64,000 bases of DNA from an uncultured bacterium (GTDB taxonomy: Bacteria > Cyanobacteriota > Vampirovibrionia > Gastranaerophilales > Gastranaerophilaceae). The notes under the pieces were generated by a model. It searched no databases. It saw nothing but the letters and a program-made list of their open reading frames with translations, and had not been told where the DNA came from. Both the position numbers and the translations under genes were made by a program. Shown in pieces: positions 50,761 to 59,929 of this stretch (positions within the stretch are counted from its first letter, which is position 1; the number at the start of each line of letters is the position of its first letter). The stretch is from assembly GCA_902801985.1 (NCBI GenBank), contig CADCKD010000003.1, positions 62,001-126,000 on the forward strand. Reading direction: 5' to 3'.

Positions 50761-51096
50761 TTATGATGGAATGTCTTTTGTCTTTTTTGATTTTGCTGCT
50801 GAATTTTGGCTTGCAGTGCTTATTATTGTTCTTAAATCTCTTGTGGATATTGCATCAGATTCTTTATTTATTATATCCGCATTGTAGCGAATGGCAGAGA
50901 AATTGTGGTTATAACTGGATATATCAGTAGGGAATGAAGTTACTTCTGCTGTCCCGCTAGAAGCAGAGCCAACTGTTCGCGCTCCGATTTTTGCACTGCC
51001 TTTTACGTCTTCGATAATGTTTTTAAATCCCTCTTTTTGGATTTTAATGCGTGCTTGGAAGTTTATTTGATTAATAACTCCTATCTTAGAAATCAT
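50761..51096 (-). CDS. Modular paralogue C (N plus M modules), unknown function
   Basis: 111 residues. N-module MISKIGVINQINFQARIKIQ and M-module (SASSGTAEVTSFPTDISS to DAISTRDLRTI), then a short ending TKDIPS that echoes the KNIPS end of A and B. The C-module is absent. AAAAAGGGG precedes the ATG. First gene of the trio on the minus strand. Confidence 0.6.
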   Translation of the reverse strand: MISKIGVINQINFQARIKIQKEGFKNIIEDVKGSAKIGARTVGSASSGTAEVTSFPTDISSYNHNFSAIRYNADIINKESDAISTRDLRTIISTASQNSAAKSKKTKDIPS

Positions 51097-51178
51097 TTTA
51101 TACCCCTTTTTCTTTTTAACTCCTGTGAAAATATTTTTTGCTATATATGAATTATGTTATTTACAATGTTTAATATAA

Positions 51179-51637
51179 TCAATGGCAACCTCTGCATGAT
51201 GTGCAGCCATTATGTGAGCATTGATTTTTAAATAAATCTTGGAAATCAAAAACTCTATCCTCTAATATTGCTTCAATAACCGGAGGTACAAGTCGCTTTT
51301 TTACCTCCAGAATGTCTTTTTTAAATTCGTCTATATGAGTGTCAATCCCAATAAGAACCGGATATTGCGCGATGATTTTATTGTTTGAATGTATTGTGAT
51401 TCCGCTGACTTTAACCCCCGCTAAAAATGCTTTTTCTTCTGCATTTTCTTCATTAAACGAAGGTAATAGGGAAGGATGAATGTTGATAGATTTTTCGGGA
51501 AGGTCACCTGTATGATTATTATAAACAGCTAAATCGTAATCTTCCGTATTTTCGACTATTTCAACATTTTTGTCCGCAAAATAATTTTGGATTGTTCCAG
51601 AAATATCAGAATTTATTAATAATATTTTTTTCTTCAT
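51179..51637 (-). CDS. Half-size PurN-like formyltransferase with a cysteine-rich tail
   Basis: 152 residues. The region INIHPSLLPSF, FLAGVKVSGITIHS and IGIDTHIDEF carries the Asn, His and Asp of the GAR transformylase catalytic triad, and VKKRLVPPVIEAILEDR follows the family's C-terminal helix. The N-terminal Rossmann half is cut to about 50 residues (PurN has about 85 before this point). The end CSHNGCTSCRGCH adds five cysteines and two histidines, a likely metal site not found in PurN. No Shine-Dalgarno; TAAAAT ends 6 bases before the ATG. It may be a repurposed formyltransferase fold. Confidence 0.6.
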   Translation of the reverse strand: MKKKILLINSDISGTIQNYFADKNVEIVENTEDYDLAVYNNHTGDLPEKSINIHPSLLPSFNEENAEEKAFLAGVKVSGITIHSNNKIIAQYPVLIGIDTHIDEFKKDILEVKKRLVPPVIEAILEDRVFDFQDLFKNQCSHNGCTSCRGCH

Positions 51638-51643
51638 ATGATG

Positions 51644-51649
51644 ATTTTA
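51644..51649 (-). promoter_or_regulatory. Candidate -10 box of a leaderless transcript (PurN-like gene)
   Basis: TAAAAT on the minus strand with 6 bases to the ATG at 51637; the -35 region overlaps the terminator stem and is weak. Confidence 0.35.
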
Positions 51650-51660
51650 CTACAAATAAT

Positions 51661-51696
51661 AAAAAGCAGGAATTTTATTAAAATTCCCGCTTTTTA
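51661..51696. terminator. Bidirectional terminator after oadB
   Basis: AAAAAGC-A-GGAATTTT pairs with AAAATTCC-C-GCTTTTT (15 pairs, one A-C mismatch); on the minus strand it ends the birA-oadGAB transcript 31 bases after the oadB stop. Confidence 0.8.
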
Positions 51697-51726
51697 TTAT
51701 TTGTTTAATTCTAACTTTAATTTTAA

Positions 51727-52944
51727 TTATTTGCACAAAGCAAGCAAAATACCTGCGGCAACTGCAGAACCAATTACTCCGGATACGTTTGGTCCCATTG
51801 CATGCATCAAAAGGTAGTTTTGAGAATTATATTCCAAGCCTACTTTGTTTGATACACGTGCAGCCATAGGAACTGCTGATACACCGGCAGAACCGATTAA
51901 TGGGTTAATTAGTTTTGGCTCTCTTTTTTGAAGTTTTGCTGTGATAATTTCACAAACATTCATCAATTTTGCCATTAATACCCCTGCTGCAGTTGCAAAT
52001 GAGAATGCCAAAATACCTAACAATAATATGAATAAGGTTTGTACGGTTAAAAATTGTTCTGCTGAAAGTTTTGAACCTACTGTTAAACCTAAGAATATTG
52101 TAATGATATTTATTAAAGCATTTTGCATTGTATCAGATAATCTGTCTACAACACCGCATTCTTTGCACATATTACCAAAAGTAAATGCCCCTACTAAAGG
52201 ACAAGCACTCGGCAATAGAAGAATACACATAAATAATATGATTAGAGGGAAAACAATTTTTTCACGTTTAGAAACTGGTCTCAATTGTTCCATCTGTATC
52301 ATTCTTTCTTTTGCTGTTGTAAATAATTTCATAATAGGCGGTTGAATTACCGGTACAAGAGCCATATATGAATAAGCTGCAACTGCGATTGCTCCCAATA
52401 ATTCAGGTGCAAGTTTTGAAGTTACATAAATAGATGTCGGGCCGTCTGCTCCTCCGATAATGCCGATAGCACCTGCTTGTGGAAGAGTAAAACCAAAACA
52501 GCATAATGCTAAAAGTAAAGCTCCGAAGATACCAAATTGCGCTGCTCCACCAAGTAGTGCGGTTTTAGGGTTCGCAATCAACGGTCCAAAATCTGTCATT
52601 GCTCCAACGCCCATAAAGATAATCAAAGGAAATATTCCTTTATGAATACCTATTTCAAAAATTATTCCTAAAAATCCGGTTGGACCTGCAATTGCTTCTG
52701 ACGGATCCAAAAACGGAATATTTGATAAAATCCCGCCAAATGCAATTGGTACAAGTAACAACGGTTCGTATTGCTTTTTAATGCCTAACCATAGCAAGAA
52801 TAAACATATAACAAGCATTATCGGATGTCCAAACTGATGTAAGAACTGCTCTGCGGCACTTGTAATATTCGGATCCGGTTGAGAAATCATGTTATATAAT
52901 CCGGTATTCTGCCATAGATTTATTAAACCTTCTGTAATTTCCAT
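51727..52944 (-). CDS. oadB: Na+-translocating decarboxylase, beta subunit
   Basis: 405 residues, about ten membrane helices. This subunit decarboxylates carboxybiotin and pumps Na+ out. Signatures: [20 protein letters not shown] (region with the essential Asp), [20 protein letters not shown], and [20 protein letters not shown] with the late [20 protein letters not shown]. Full length. AGGAGG precedes the ATG. Last gene of the birA-oadG-oadA-oadB unit; the spacing to oadA is 10 bases. Confidence 0.95.
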   Translation of the reverse strand: MEITEGLINLWQNTGLYNMISQPDPNITSAAEQFLHQFGHPIMLVICLFLLWLGIKKQYEPLLLVPIAFGGILSNIPFLDPSEAIAGPTGFLGIIFEIGIHKGIFPLIIFMGVGAMTDFGPLIANPKTALLGGAAQFGIFGALLLALCCFGFTLPQAGAIGIIGGADGPTSIYVTSKLAPELLGAIAVAAYSYMALVPVIQPPIMKLFTTAKERMIQMEQLRPVSKREKIVFPLIILFMCILLLPSACPLVGAFTFGNMCKECGVVDRLSDTMQNALINIITIFLGLTVGSKLSAEQFLTVQTLFILLLGILAFSFATAAGVLMAKLMNVCEIITAKLQKREPKLINPLIGSAGVSAVPMAARVSNKVGLEYNSQNYLLMHAMGPNVSGVIGSAVAAGILLALCK

Positions 52945-52954
52945 CTAAAGCCTC

Positions 52955-54754
52955 CTAACCGATTGTTACCAATACTTGTCCGTTTTGGACTTTATTACCT
53001 ACTTCAATTTCAACAGATTTAACAGTGCCTGAAACAGGGGATTTAATTTCTGTTTCCATTTTCATTGCTTCGACAACTGCTATTACGTCACCTTCTGAAA
53101 TGTTGTCTCCTTCTGAAACTAAGACTTTAAGTACATTCCCAGGTAATGCTGCTTTGACAGGGGTTCCTTCGCCTGTTGAAGCTTTTGCTTCTATTCCGTT
53201 TTTAACGCTAAAGTCATATAATTTACCGTTAACAACAGCTTTAGCACCTTCCAATGCCACTGCATATTTTTTGCCGTTAACTGTTACAGTATAACCGTTT
53301 GTATCATTACCTTCAGCTTTTGGAGCTGCATCTGCTGATACTTTATTAACAGAAACTTTGCCTTTTCCAAGCAAGAAATCTATACCTTTATCAACGTTAC
53401 CGTCCTTGCATGCGCAGGCGATAAATAAGTTTTCATCAGTTACAGGCAAACCTGCAGCTTTCAGTCTTTCTTCTGCTGCTTTGATACCTTTTTCAGGATC
53501 TTTTTCATTCAAGTCTACAACTTTTTCTGTCGTAGGTTGTAAGCCTGTTTGTTCTTCTGCCCATTTTACAAGTTCAGGATCCGGCTGGCAAGGAGTCTTT
53601 CCGAAGTATCCTAATAACATTTTTGCATATCCTGGGTTAGCTTTGTCCCAAGGTTTTTCAGAAATTGCATTTAAGAAAGATTGTTGAGCGTAGAATTGAG
53701 AAACAGGAGTTACAGATGTTGCAAAGCCTCCCCTTTCAACAACCTCTTTCATATTGGCAATAAGCTTAGGAAACTTATCTAGCATACCCATATCTTTTAA
53801 TTGGTTAACAGTTGTTGCAGTTGCACCTCCAGGTAACGGCGCCTGAATCAAAATTGGATTTACTGCCAATGAAATAGGCGAAATCGGATAATCTTTCATA
53901 CAATCTTTGAAGATTTCTTCTGTTTCCATGATTTTCTTGATATCTAAACCTAAATCATATTCGGTTCCTTTAAGTGCGTGCCACATTGAAATAATATCAG
54001 GTTGACCTGTTCCGCCTGAAACCGGTTTCATCGCCAAATCTATACCATCAGCCCCGCCTTCAAGTGCCGCCAAGTATGCAGCCAAACCGGTACCGGCAGT
54101 TTCATGAGAGTGAAAGCGTATATGAGCATCTTGACCTAATATTTCTCTGGCCATTTTTACAGTTGCATATACCTTTCTTGGGTTGGATGTACCTGATGCA
54201 TCTTTAAATGCTAATGAATCAAACGGCAATCCTGAATCCAAAATATTTCTCAAAACTTTTTCATAAAATGCAACATCATGTGCACCTTCACATCCGTACG
54301 GAAGCTCCATCATTGTGATTGTAACTTCGTGCTGCATGCCGTATTTTTTAATTGAATTTGCGGAATCAATTAAGTTATTTACATCATTTAAAGCATCAAA
54401 GTTTCTAACAACGTTAACGCCGTGTTTTGCAAACATTTTAGCATGAAGGTCTATAACGTCTCTTGGTTGAGAATTCAAACCAACTACATTCACACCCCTT
54501 GCCAGAGATTGAAGTTTAATATCTGGGCCAACTGCTTCTCTGATTTTATCCATTGTTTCAAAGGCATTTTCATTACAGAAAAATATAGGAGCCTGAAATC
54601 TTGCACCGCCTGCAGTTTCAAAATGCTTGATACCTGCATCAACTGCAGCCTGCAATGCCGGAATAAAATCTTCAACAAGAACCTTAGCTCCGAAAATAGA
54701 TTGGAAACCGTCTCTAAAAGACGTATCCATTACTTTGATAAGTTTTTTACTCAT
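52955..54754 (-). CDS. oadA: Oxaloacetate decarboxylase alpha subunit (carboxyltransferase plus biotinyl domain)
   Basis: 599 residues. The N-terminal TIM-barrel carboxyltransferase starts MDTSFRDGFQSIFGAKVLVE, with metal-site HSHETAG and the lysine-bearing FDSLAFKDASG. A linker region (about 410-470) and a middle domain precede the C-terminal biotinyl domain with VEAMKMETEIKSPVSG. It transfers CO2 from oxaloacetate (by analogy; pyruvate carboxylase B-type activity is the alternative) to biotin for OadB. AAAGGA precedes the ATG. Presence of oadB and oadG beside it favours the Na+ pump. Confidence 0.92.
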   Translation of the reverse strand: MSKKLIKVMDTSFRDGFQSIFGAKVLVEDFIPALQAAVDAGIKHFETAGGARFQAPIFFCNENAFETMDKIREAVGPDIKLQSLARGVNVVGLNSQPRDVIDLHAKMFAKHGVNVVRNFDALNDVNNLIDSANSIKKYGMQHEVTITMMELPYGCEGAHDVAFYEKVLRNILDSGLPFDSLAFKDASGTSNPRKVYATVKMAREILGQDAHIRFHSHETAGTGLAAYLAALEGGADGIDLAMKPVSGGTGQPDIISMWHALKGTEYDLGLDIKKIMETEEIFKDCMKDYPISPISLAVNPILIQAPLPGGATATTVNQLKDMGMLDKFPKLIANMKEVVERGGFATSVTPVSQFYAQQSFLNAISEKPWDKANPGYAKMLLGYFGKTPCQPDPELVKWAEEQTGLQPTTEKVVDLNEKDPEKGIKAAEERLKAAGLPVTDENLFIACACKDGNVDKGIDFLLGKGKVSVNKVSADAAPKAEGNDTNGYTVTVNGKKYAVALEGAKAVVNGKLYDFSVKNGIEAKASTGEGTPVKAALPGNVLKVLVSEGDNISEGDVIAVVEAMKMETEIKSPVSGTVKSVEIEVGNKVQNGQVLVTIG

Positions 54755-54781
54755 ATATATGTCCTTTCGTTTAATACTAAA

Positions 54782-55018
54782 TTATTGCTTTCTTTGTGCC
54801 ATTATTGCAGCTATAGCGACTGCAATCGCTTCATCAACATTTGATGAAACTTTTTTTGCTGTTGATTTTACTTCCTCAACTGCTTCAGGGAATATTTTGT
54901 TCAAGTATTGTACGATTTTTGACATTATGCCCATTCCCATAATTAAAAGGCATAAGAACGACAATACAAAACCCATCCCTATGGCTAACAAAGCCAGACC
55001 GTTTTCTAAATTGTTCAT
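54782..55018 (-). CDS. oadG: Na+-pumping decarboxylase, gamma subunit
   Basis: 78 residues. One N-terminal membrane helix (GLALLAIGMGFVLSFLCLLI) and a cytosolic tail ending VAIAAIMAQRKQ, the pattern of OadG, which anchors the alpha to the beta subunit. The usual His-rich zinc end is not seen. Its start overlaps the birA stop by 4 bases (ATGA). Confidence 0.85.
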   Translation of the reverse strand: MNNLENGLALLAIGMGFVLSFLCLLIMGMGIMSKIVQYLNKIFPEAVEEVKSTAKKVSSNVDEAIAVAIAAIMAQRKQ

Positions 55019-55740
55019 AATATATCTCCTATTGAAAGTGTTAGTTCTTCATTATCTCTTGTGCGGAGAACAAGCTCTCCTCTGTCGTTTATATCTGTTG
55101 CATATCCTGATTTAATTTCATTCAATACTTGCACGGATAAATCTTTATTTAAAAAGCAATTTCTTTTTTTGTAATTTTCTTTAATATATGTGAAACCTTT
55201 GTTTAAAAGATTGTCGTAGTTTTTGAAAAATTCACTCAAAAACTCTTCTAAAAAGTAATCCATATTTACTGCTTTGCCAATTTCAATGTTGAGGCTTGTA
55301 GCTGTTCTGTCCTTTATATTTTCAATATCTTTAATATTGGCATTAAGATTTACTCCAATGCCGACAACAAGACCTTTTAATTTTCCTCCCTCAATTACAG
55401 ATTCTGATAATATTCCGGAGATTTTTCTTTCTCCGTCAATCATTACATCATTCGGCCACTTAATTTGAGGATTTATTCCGTATTTTTCAAGTATTTCACA
55501 TAATACAATGCAAGCATATTGCGTAATATTAGAAAGGATATCAATGTATTTTTCAGAAGGCTTCAAAACTATAGAAAAAAATAAATTCTCTTTTCCTAAG
55601 TCTACCCATTTTCTGTCAAATCTCCCTCTTCCGGAATACTGTTTTAGGGCATGTATGACTGTTTTATCTTCCAGGGTATCGATATTTAATTTGGCATAAG
55701 AGTTTGTTGAATCAACCTCTTCAAGTTTTATAACCTTCAT
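55015..55740 (-). CDS. birA: Biotin--protein ligase
   Basis: 241 residues, catalytic domain only (no N-terminal DNA-binding repressor domain). Motifs: VDSTNSYAKLN, QYSGRGRFDRKWVDLGKENL (biotinyl-AMP loop GRGRxxRxW), IKWPNDVMIDGERKISGIL. It biotinylates AccB and OadA, both encoded in this window. Co-transcribed with oadG through a 4-base overlap. AGAGGA precedes the ATG. Confidence 0.94.
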   Translation of the reverse strand: MKVIKLEEVDSTNSYAKLNIDTLEDKTVIHALKQYSGRGRFDRKWVDLGKENLFFSIVLKPSEKYIDILSNITQYACIVLCEILEKYGINPQIKWPNDVMIDGERKISGILSESVIEGGKLKGLVVGIGVNLNANIKDIENIKDRTATSLNIEIGKAVNMDYFLEEFLSEFFKNYDNLLNKGFTYIKENYKKRNCFLNKDLSVQVLNEIKSGYATDINDRGELVLRTRDNEELTLSIGDIL

Positions 55741-55826
55741 AATATCCTCTAATCAAATTCATTGATTACTTTCATTATACAACAAACATAGTGACTGCAA
55801 ACAGATATTAAAATTCTGAAAGATTG

Positions 55827-55856
55827 TTGATTTCACGGGTTAATAATTCTTAATAT
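55827..55856 (+). promoter_or_regulatory. Candidate promoter of the atp operon
   Basis: TTGATT (55827-55832), an 18-base spacer and TAATAT (55851-55856), 66 bases before atpB. The very AT-rich run between it and the gene (a stretch of T residues to 55870) makes other choices possible. Confidence 0.4.
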
Positions 55857-55921
55857 ATATTTTTTTTTTTAAGTTTGCGAAAATATTTTTTCTGTAATAT
55901 TATTAGTACGAAGGGAGAAAT

Positions 55922-56611
55922 ATGGAACATTGGGTTTGTACAACCTCAATTTTTGGGCATAGTGTGTCTTTTAATATGGACACGTTGATTACTATGTGGG
56001 CATCTATGTTGATGCTTATTGTTCTTGCATATTTTACAACCAGAAAACTCAATATGGTTCCTTCCAAACTTCAACTAATCGGTGAAGGAATTGTTAAGTA
56101 TTTCAATGATTTAGCCAAAAGCAGTATGGGTAATGATAATGCGCAAAAACATATTGCAATCGTGTTAACGTTGTTTATGTTTATATTAACGGCTAATTTA
56201 GTAGGACAGTTACCATTGAAACTTATACATCTGGCAAGCGGAGAATTTGCATCTCCAAATAATGATATAAATATGACAGCAGCTATGGCTATTGTTGTGT
56301 CCATATATTATATTTATTATGGTGTGCAAAAAAACGGGTTTAGGTTCTTTTTTAAAGGTTTTAGCGTAGACGGTATAATTATAACGCTGGTTGATACGTT
56401 AGAGTTATTTGTAAGACCTTTTTCTCTGGCTCTGCGACTTTTTGCAAATATCTTTGCAGGAGAAGTTTTAGTTGCTACGGTTGTCAGTTTAACAGGGATT
56501 TTGTGCCCGTTGCCGTTTATGTTATTTGAAATATTTGTTGCTTTAATTCAAGCACTTGTGTTTACAATATTATCAACGACATATATTTCATTGGCGATAC
56601 AGGAAGAATAA
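55922..56611 (+). CDS. atpB: ATP synthase F0 subunit a
   Basis: 229 residues, five to six membrane helices. Forms the ion half-channels next to the c-ring. The essential Arg lies in SLALRLFANIFAGEVLVAT, and ALVFTILSTTYISLAIQEE closes the protein. First gene of a cluster in cyanobacterial order. GGGAG precedes the ATG. No atpI-type assembly gene precedes it. Confidence 0.95.
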   Translation: MEHWVCTTSIFGHSVSFNMDTLITMWASMLMLIVLAYFTTRKLNMVPSKLQLIGEGIVKYFNDLAKSSMGNDNAQKHIAIVLTLFMFILTANLVGQLPLKLIHLASGEFASPNNDINMTAAMAIVVSIYYIYYGVQKNGFRFFFKGFSVDGIIITLVDTLELFVRPFSLALRLFANIFAGEVLVATVVSLTGILCPLPFMLFEIFVALIQALVFTILSTTYISLAIQEE

Positions 56612-56643
56612 ATTTAAGGATATAAAGATAAAAGGAGAAAGTT

Positions 56644-56880
56644 ATGATAGAACAAACATTAGATTTAGGAAGATTGGCGGCAGGTATTGCTGTTGGTTTA
56701 GGTACTTTAGGCGGCGGTCTGGGTTTAGGTATAGCAACAAAGGGTGTTTTAGAAGCTATTTCACGTCAACCTGAAATTAAAGATGAAGCATTTAAAAACT
56801 TTATTTTAGGTGCCGGTTTAGCTGAAGCTACTGCTATTTATGCTTTGTTAATCGCGTTATTATTGATATTTGTTAAATAG
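56644..56880 (+). CDS. atpE: ATP synthase F0 subunit c
   Basis: 78 residues, two membrane helices around the polar loop ISRQPEIKDEAF. The ion-binding carboxylate is E61 in GAGLAEATAIYALLIAL. Helix 1 reads GGGLGLGIATKG where Na+-type c subunits carry a glutamine (GxGQG), so the Na+ signature is absent and proton coupling is the simpler reading. AAAGGAG precedes the ATG. Confidence 0.96.
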   Translation: MIEQTLDLGRLAAGIAVGLGTLGGGLGLGIATKGVLEAISRQPEIKDEAFKNFILGAGLAEATAIYALLIALLLIFVK

Positions 56881-56888
56881 GATAAAAA

Positions 56889-57308
56889 ATGTTTGAGTTC
56901 AATGGTACATTAATTGTTGCGATGATTAGTTTTGTGGTGTTCATGTTCGTTATGAATGCTATATTCTATCGTCCTATTTTGGGAATTATCAGAAAACGTG
57001 ATGATTTGGTAAATCAAAATTATGAACAGGCAAAAGAATTAGCTGACAATGCTCAAAAAATTAATGCTGAATATCAAACTAAATTGACGGATGCAAAAAC
57101 TGAAAACCGCACAAATATGGCTTTAGAAATTGAAAATGCTCAAAAAAAGTCTTTTGATGTTATACAACAGGCAAAAGATAATGCTAAAATCCAAATACAA
57201 AACAATAAAGATATCATAGAAAAAGAGAAAGAAAATCTTTATGGAGAAGTAAATTCGGAGTTGATAAAGGATTTGTCTTCTCAGATAGTAAAAAAGGTAG
57301 TAGGTTAG
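56889..57308 (+). CDS. atpF2: ATP synthase F0 subunit b' (first b-type stator)
   Basis: 139 residues. An N-terminal membrane helix (LIVAMISFVVFMFVMNAIFY) followed by the short basic RPILGIIRKRDD and a long helix. It forms one strand of the peripheral stalk. Followed after 4 bases by a second, diverged b subunit, so the stalk is a heterodimer as in Cyanobacteria and chloroplasts. Confidence 0.88.
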   Translation: MFEFNGTLIVAMISFVVFMFVMNAIFYRPILGIIRKRDDLVNQNYEQAKELADNAQKINAEYQTKLTDAKTENRTNMALEIENAQKKSFDVIQQAKDNAKIQIQNNKDIIEKEKENLYGEVNSELIKDLSSQIVKKVVG

Positions 57309-57312
57309 GCTT

Positions 57313-57816
57313 ATGCAAAATATTATAGAAATATTTAAATATATTTTAGAATCAAATATTATCAATTTTTTGATAATGGTATGGTTGTTGTGTATTTTGT
57401 GTAAAAAGTTTGAACTCTCATCAATTCTGAATAAGTCTGTCGATGCTGTTGAGGATTATATTGAAAAGTCAAAATGCGAAAAACAAAATTCAGTTAAAAA
57501 GATTAAAGAAGCTCAGGATTTGATGGATAAATTGCCTTCTCAGGTTGAGGAAATAGAGAAATTTACAAAACAAAAAACTGATGTTTTCAAAAAACAGTTA
57601 GAAGAGAATACTTTAAAAACTATTCAAAAAGTTGAGAATAATATAGAAAAGATTAAAAATATTGATGAGAAAAAGACTTCTAATGCAATAATGGAACGTA
57701 GTTTTTATATGTCAATCGAAAAGGCTCAGTCCGACATTATTAATATGCTTAAATCTGATCCGAATTTACATAACAAATTTATCGATGAAAGTCTGAATGA
57801 GTTGGAGAAAATTTAA
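57313..57816 (+). CDS. atpF: ATP synthase F0 subunit b (second b-type stator)
   Basis: 167 residues. Membrane helix FLIMVWLLCILCKKFELSSI near the N-terminus, then an extended Lys/Glu-rich coiled coil to the end (SLNELEKI). Highly diverged, identified mainly by size, topology and its place between b' and delta. Its stop overlaps the atpH start (TAATG). Confidence 0.82.
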   Translation: MQNIIEIFKYILESNIINFLIMVWLLCILCKKFELSSILNKSVDAVEDYIEKSKCEKQNSVKKIKEAQDLMDKLPSQVEEIEKFTKQKTDVFKKQLEENTLKTIQKVENNIEKIKNIDEKKTSNAIMERSFYMSIEKAQSDIINMLKSDPNLHNKFIDESLNELEKI

Positions 57817-58343
57817 TGCAGGTTAGGAATCTTTCTACAATTTCAAAAATTTATGCACAGGCATTGTATGATACCGAAGTAGATAACAGTGTTTTAAAAT
57901 TTCAGTTGTCTGAAGTGCTGAAGACTGTAAATTCATCGGAAGATTTACAAATTGTTCTTGCAAATTCGTCTATATCGGGCGGTAAAAAAATTGATATAAT
58001 TGACGAAATTTTCAAAGATAAGATAGAGATTCATGTATTAAATTTGATAAAATTATTGATAGAAAAAAACAGAATATCTGAACTGGAAAGCATTTATTCT
58101 GCTTTTTGTGAATTAGATAACAAAAGTTCTAATAAAAAAAATGTAGAAATTATTTCTTCCGTAAATCTTGATGACGGGACAAAATCACGCATTATTGAAA
58201 AATTAAATAAAAAGTTGAATTGTGAGATTTTGCCGGAATGGAAGATAGATGAAGATATTATTGCAGGACTTGTGTTCAAATATGATGATTATGTTATTGA
58301 TACAAGTGTTCTTGCAAAATTAAAACAATTGAGTAAACAGTAA
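57816..58343 (+). CDS. atpH: ATP synthase F1 subunit delta
   Basis: 175 residues. N-terminal helical domain ([20 protein letters not shown], then [19 protein letters not shown]) and the C-terminal [20 protein letters not shown] with [20 protein letters not shown]. Joins the stator to alpha. Translationally coupled to atpF by overlap. Confidence 0.93.
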   Translation: MQVRNLSTISKIYAQALYDTEVDNSVLKFQLSEVLKTVNSSEDLQIVLANSSISGGKKIDIIDEIFKDKIEIHVLNLIKLLIEKNRISELESIYSAFCELDNKSSNKKNVEIISSVNLDDGTKSRIIEKLNKKLNCEILPEWKIDEDIIAGLVFKYDDYVIDTSVLAKLKQLSKQ

Positions 58344-58356
58344 AAGGAAACGAAAA

Positions 58357-59868
58357 ATGGCACTAATACAACCTGATGAAATTAGTTCAATTATTAAAAG
58401 TAAAATAGAAAATTATGATATTCAGACTGAAGTTGCGAATACAGGTACCGTCTTGGAAGTAGGTGACGGTATTGCTCGTGTATATGGTTTAGGCAATGTT
58501 ATGGCAAATGAACTGGTCCAGTTTGAAGACGGAGATTCTACTTTGGGTATTGCGATGAACCTTGAAGAAAACAATGTCGGTGTTGTTATTCTTGGGGATT
58601 ATTTGAATATCAAAGAAGGAACAGTTGTAAAAACTACAGGAAGAATTGCTTCTGTACCTGTGGGCGATGGTTTAATCGGAAGAATTATTGACCCGACAGG
58701 AAAGCCTATTGATGGAAAAGGAGAGTATCCTTACGAAAAAACAAGACCGATTGAACGTGTTGCACCGGGTATTGTTACAAGACGTTCGGTTTACCAACCA
58801 CTTCAAACGGGTCTTACTGCAATTGATGCTCTGACTCCGATTGGCAGAGGGCAAAGAGAACTTATTATCGGTGACCGTCAAACAGGTAAAACTGCCATTG
58901 CTATTGATACTATAATCAACCAAAAGGGTAAAAATGTTATATGTATATACGTTGCAATTGGTCAAAAGGCTTCAACTGTTGCTCAGCTTGCAAAAACATT
59001 AGAAGAGCACGGGGCAATGGAATATACAATTATCGTTTCTTCTACTGCGGATGAATCTGCTCCTTTACAGTATATTGCACCTTTTGCAGGTGTTACTGTA
59101 GGGGAAGAATTTATGGAACAGGGTAAAGATGTTTTGATAGTATATGATGATTTGTCAAAGCACGCTCAGGCTTATCGTGCAATGAGTTTGCTTTTAAAAA
59201 GACCGCCGGGACGTGAAGCTTATCCTGGGGATGTATTCTATCTACACTCAAGACTTCTAGAACGTGCTGTTAAATTGAATGATGAACTCGGTGGCGGAAG
59301 TATTACAGCCTTGCCGATTATCGAAACTCAAGCAGGGGACGTGTCTGCATACATTCCGACAAACGTAATTTCAATTACTGACGGCCAGATATTCTTAGAA
59401 AGTGACGCGTTTAATTCAGGTATCAGACCTGCGATTAATGCCGGAATTTCTGTTTCCCGTGTTGGTGGTGCAGCGCAAACAAAAGGTATTAAACAAGTTG
59501 CAGGGACTCTAAGGCTTGCACTTGCGCAGTATAGAGAACTTGAAGCTTTTGCGCAGTTCGCATCAGATCTTGATGCTTCAACAAAAAAACAACTTTTAAG
59601 AGGAGAAAAATTAACCGAAGTATTGAAACAACTTCAGTACAATCCTCTTAGTGTTGCGGAACAAGTATCAATACTATATGCTGCGAATGAAGGTTTTTTG
59701 GACGATGTAGATAATACCAAAATTCAAAAATTCAAAAAAGACTGGTTCATCTATTTCAAAGCCAATATGGGAGATTTAGTTAATAGACTTGATGCCGGTG
59801 AAGCTCTGTCTGACGATGATAAAGCTGAATTGTCAAGAGCACTTGAAGTATTTAAGGCAACATTCTAA
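58357..59868 (+). CDS. atpA: ATP synthase F1 subunit alpha
   Basis: 503 residues. The P-loop [15 protein letters not shown] is near residue 170, with the later [18 protein letters not shown]. The alpha signature of non-catalytic sites is complete and the length standard. AAAGGAAA precedes the ATG. atpD (beta) and atpC (epsilon) do not follow gamma, as in cyanobacterial genomes where they form a separate operon. Confidence 0.98.
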   Translation: MALIQPDEISSIIKSKIENYDIQTEVANTGTVLEVGDGIARVYGLGNVMANELVQFEDGDSTLGIAMNLEENNVGVVILGDYLNIKEGTVVKTTGRIASVPVGDGLIGRIIDPTGKPIDGKGEYPYEKTRPIERVAPGIVTRRSVYQPLQTGLTAIDALTPIGRGQRELIIGDRQTGKTAIAIDTIINQKGKNVICIYVAIGQKASTVAQLAKTLEEHGAMEYTIIVSSTADESAPLQYIAPFAGVTVGEEFMEQGKDVLIVYDDLSKHAQAYRAMSLLLKRPPGREAYPGDVFYLHSRLLERAVKLNDELGGGSITALPIIETQAGDVSAYIPTNVISITDGQIFLESDAFNSGIRPAINAGISVSRVGGAAQTKGIKQVAGTLRLALAQYRELEAFAQFASDLDASTKKQLLRGEKLTEVLKQLQYNPLSVAEQVSILYAANEGFLDDVDNTKIQKFKKDWFIYFKANMGDLVNRLDAGEALSDDDKAELSRALEVFKATF

Positions 59869-59929
59869 GACTGCATATCAAGATTTTTACTACAAACCCT
59901 TTGTTCTTTGTATATAGGTATAATTTAAA

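Noticed and set aside
54422-55115. Two plus-strand frames opposite oadA, oadG and birA
   Set aside because: Shadows of well-supported genes on the other strand; one would need a start inside oadA.
58672-58965. 97-codon minus-strand frame inside atpA
   Set aside because: Antisense shadow within a conserved gene; no independent start signal.
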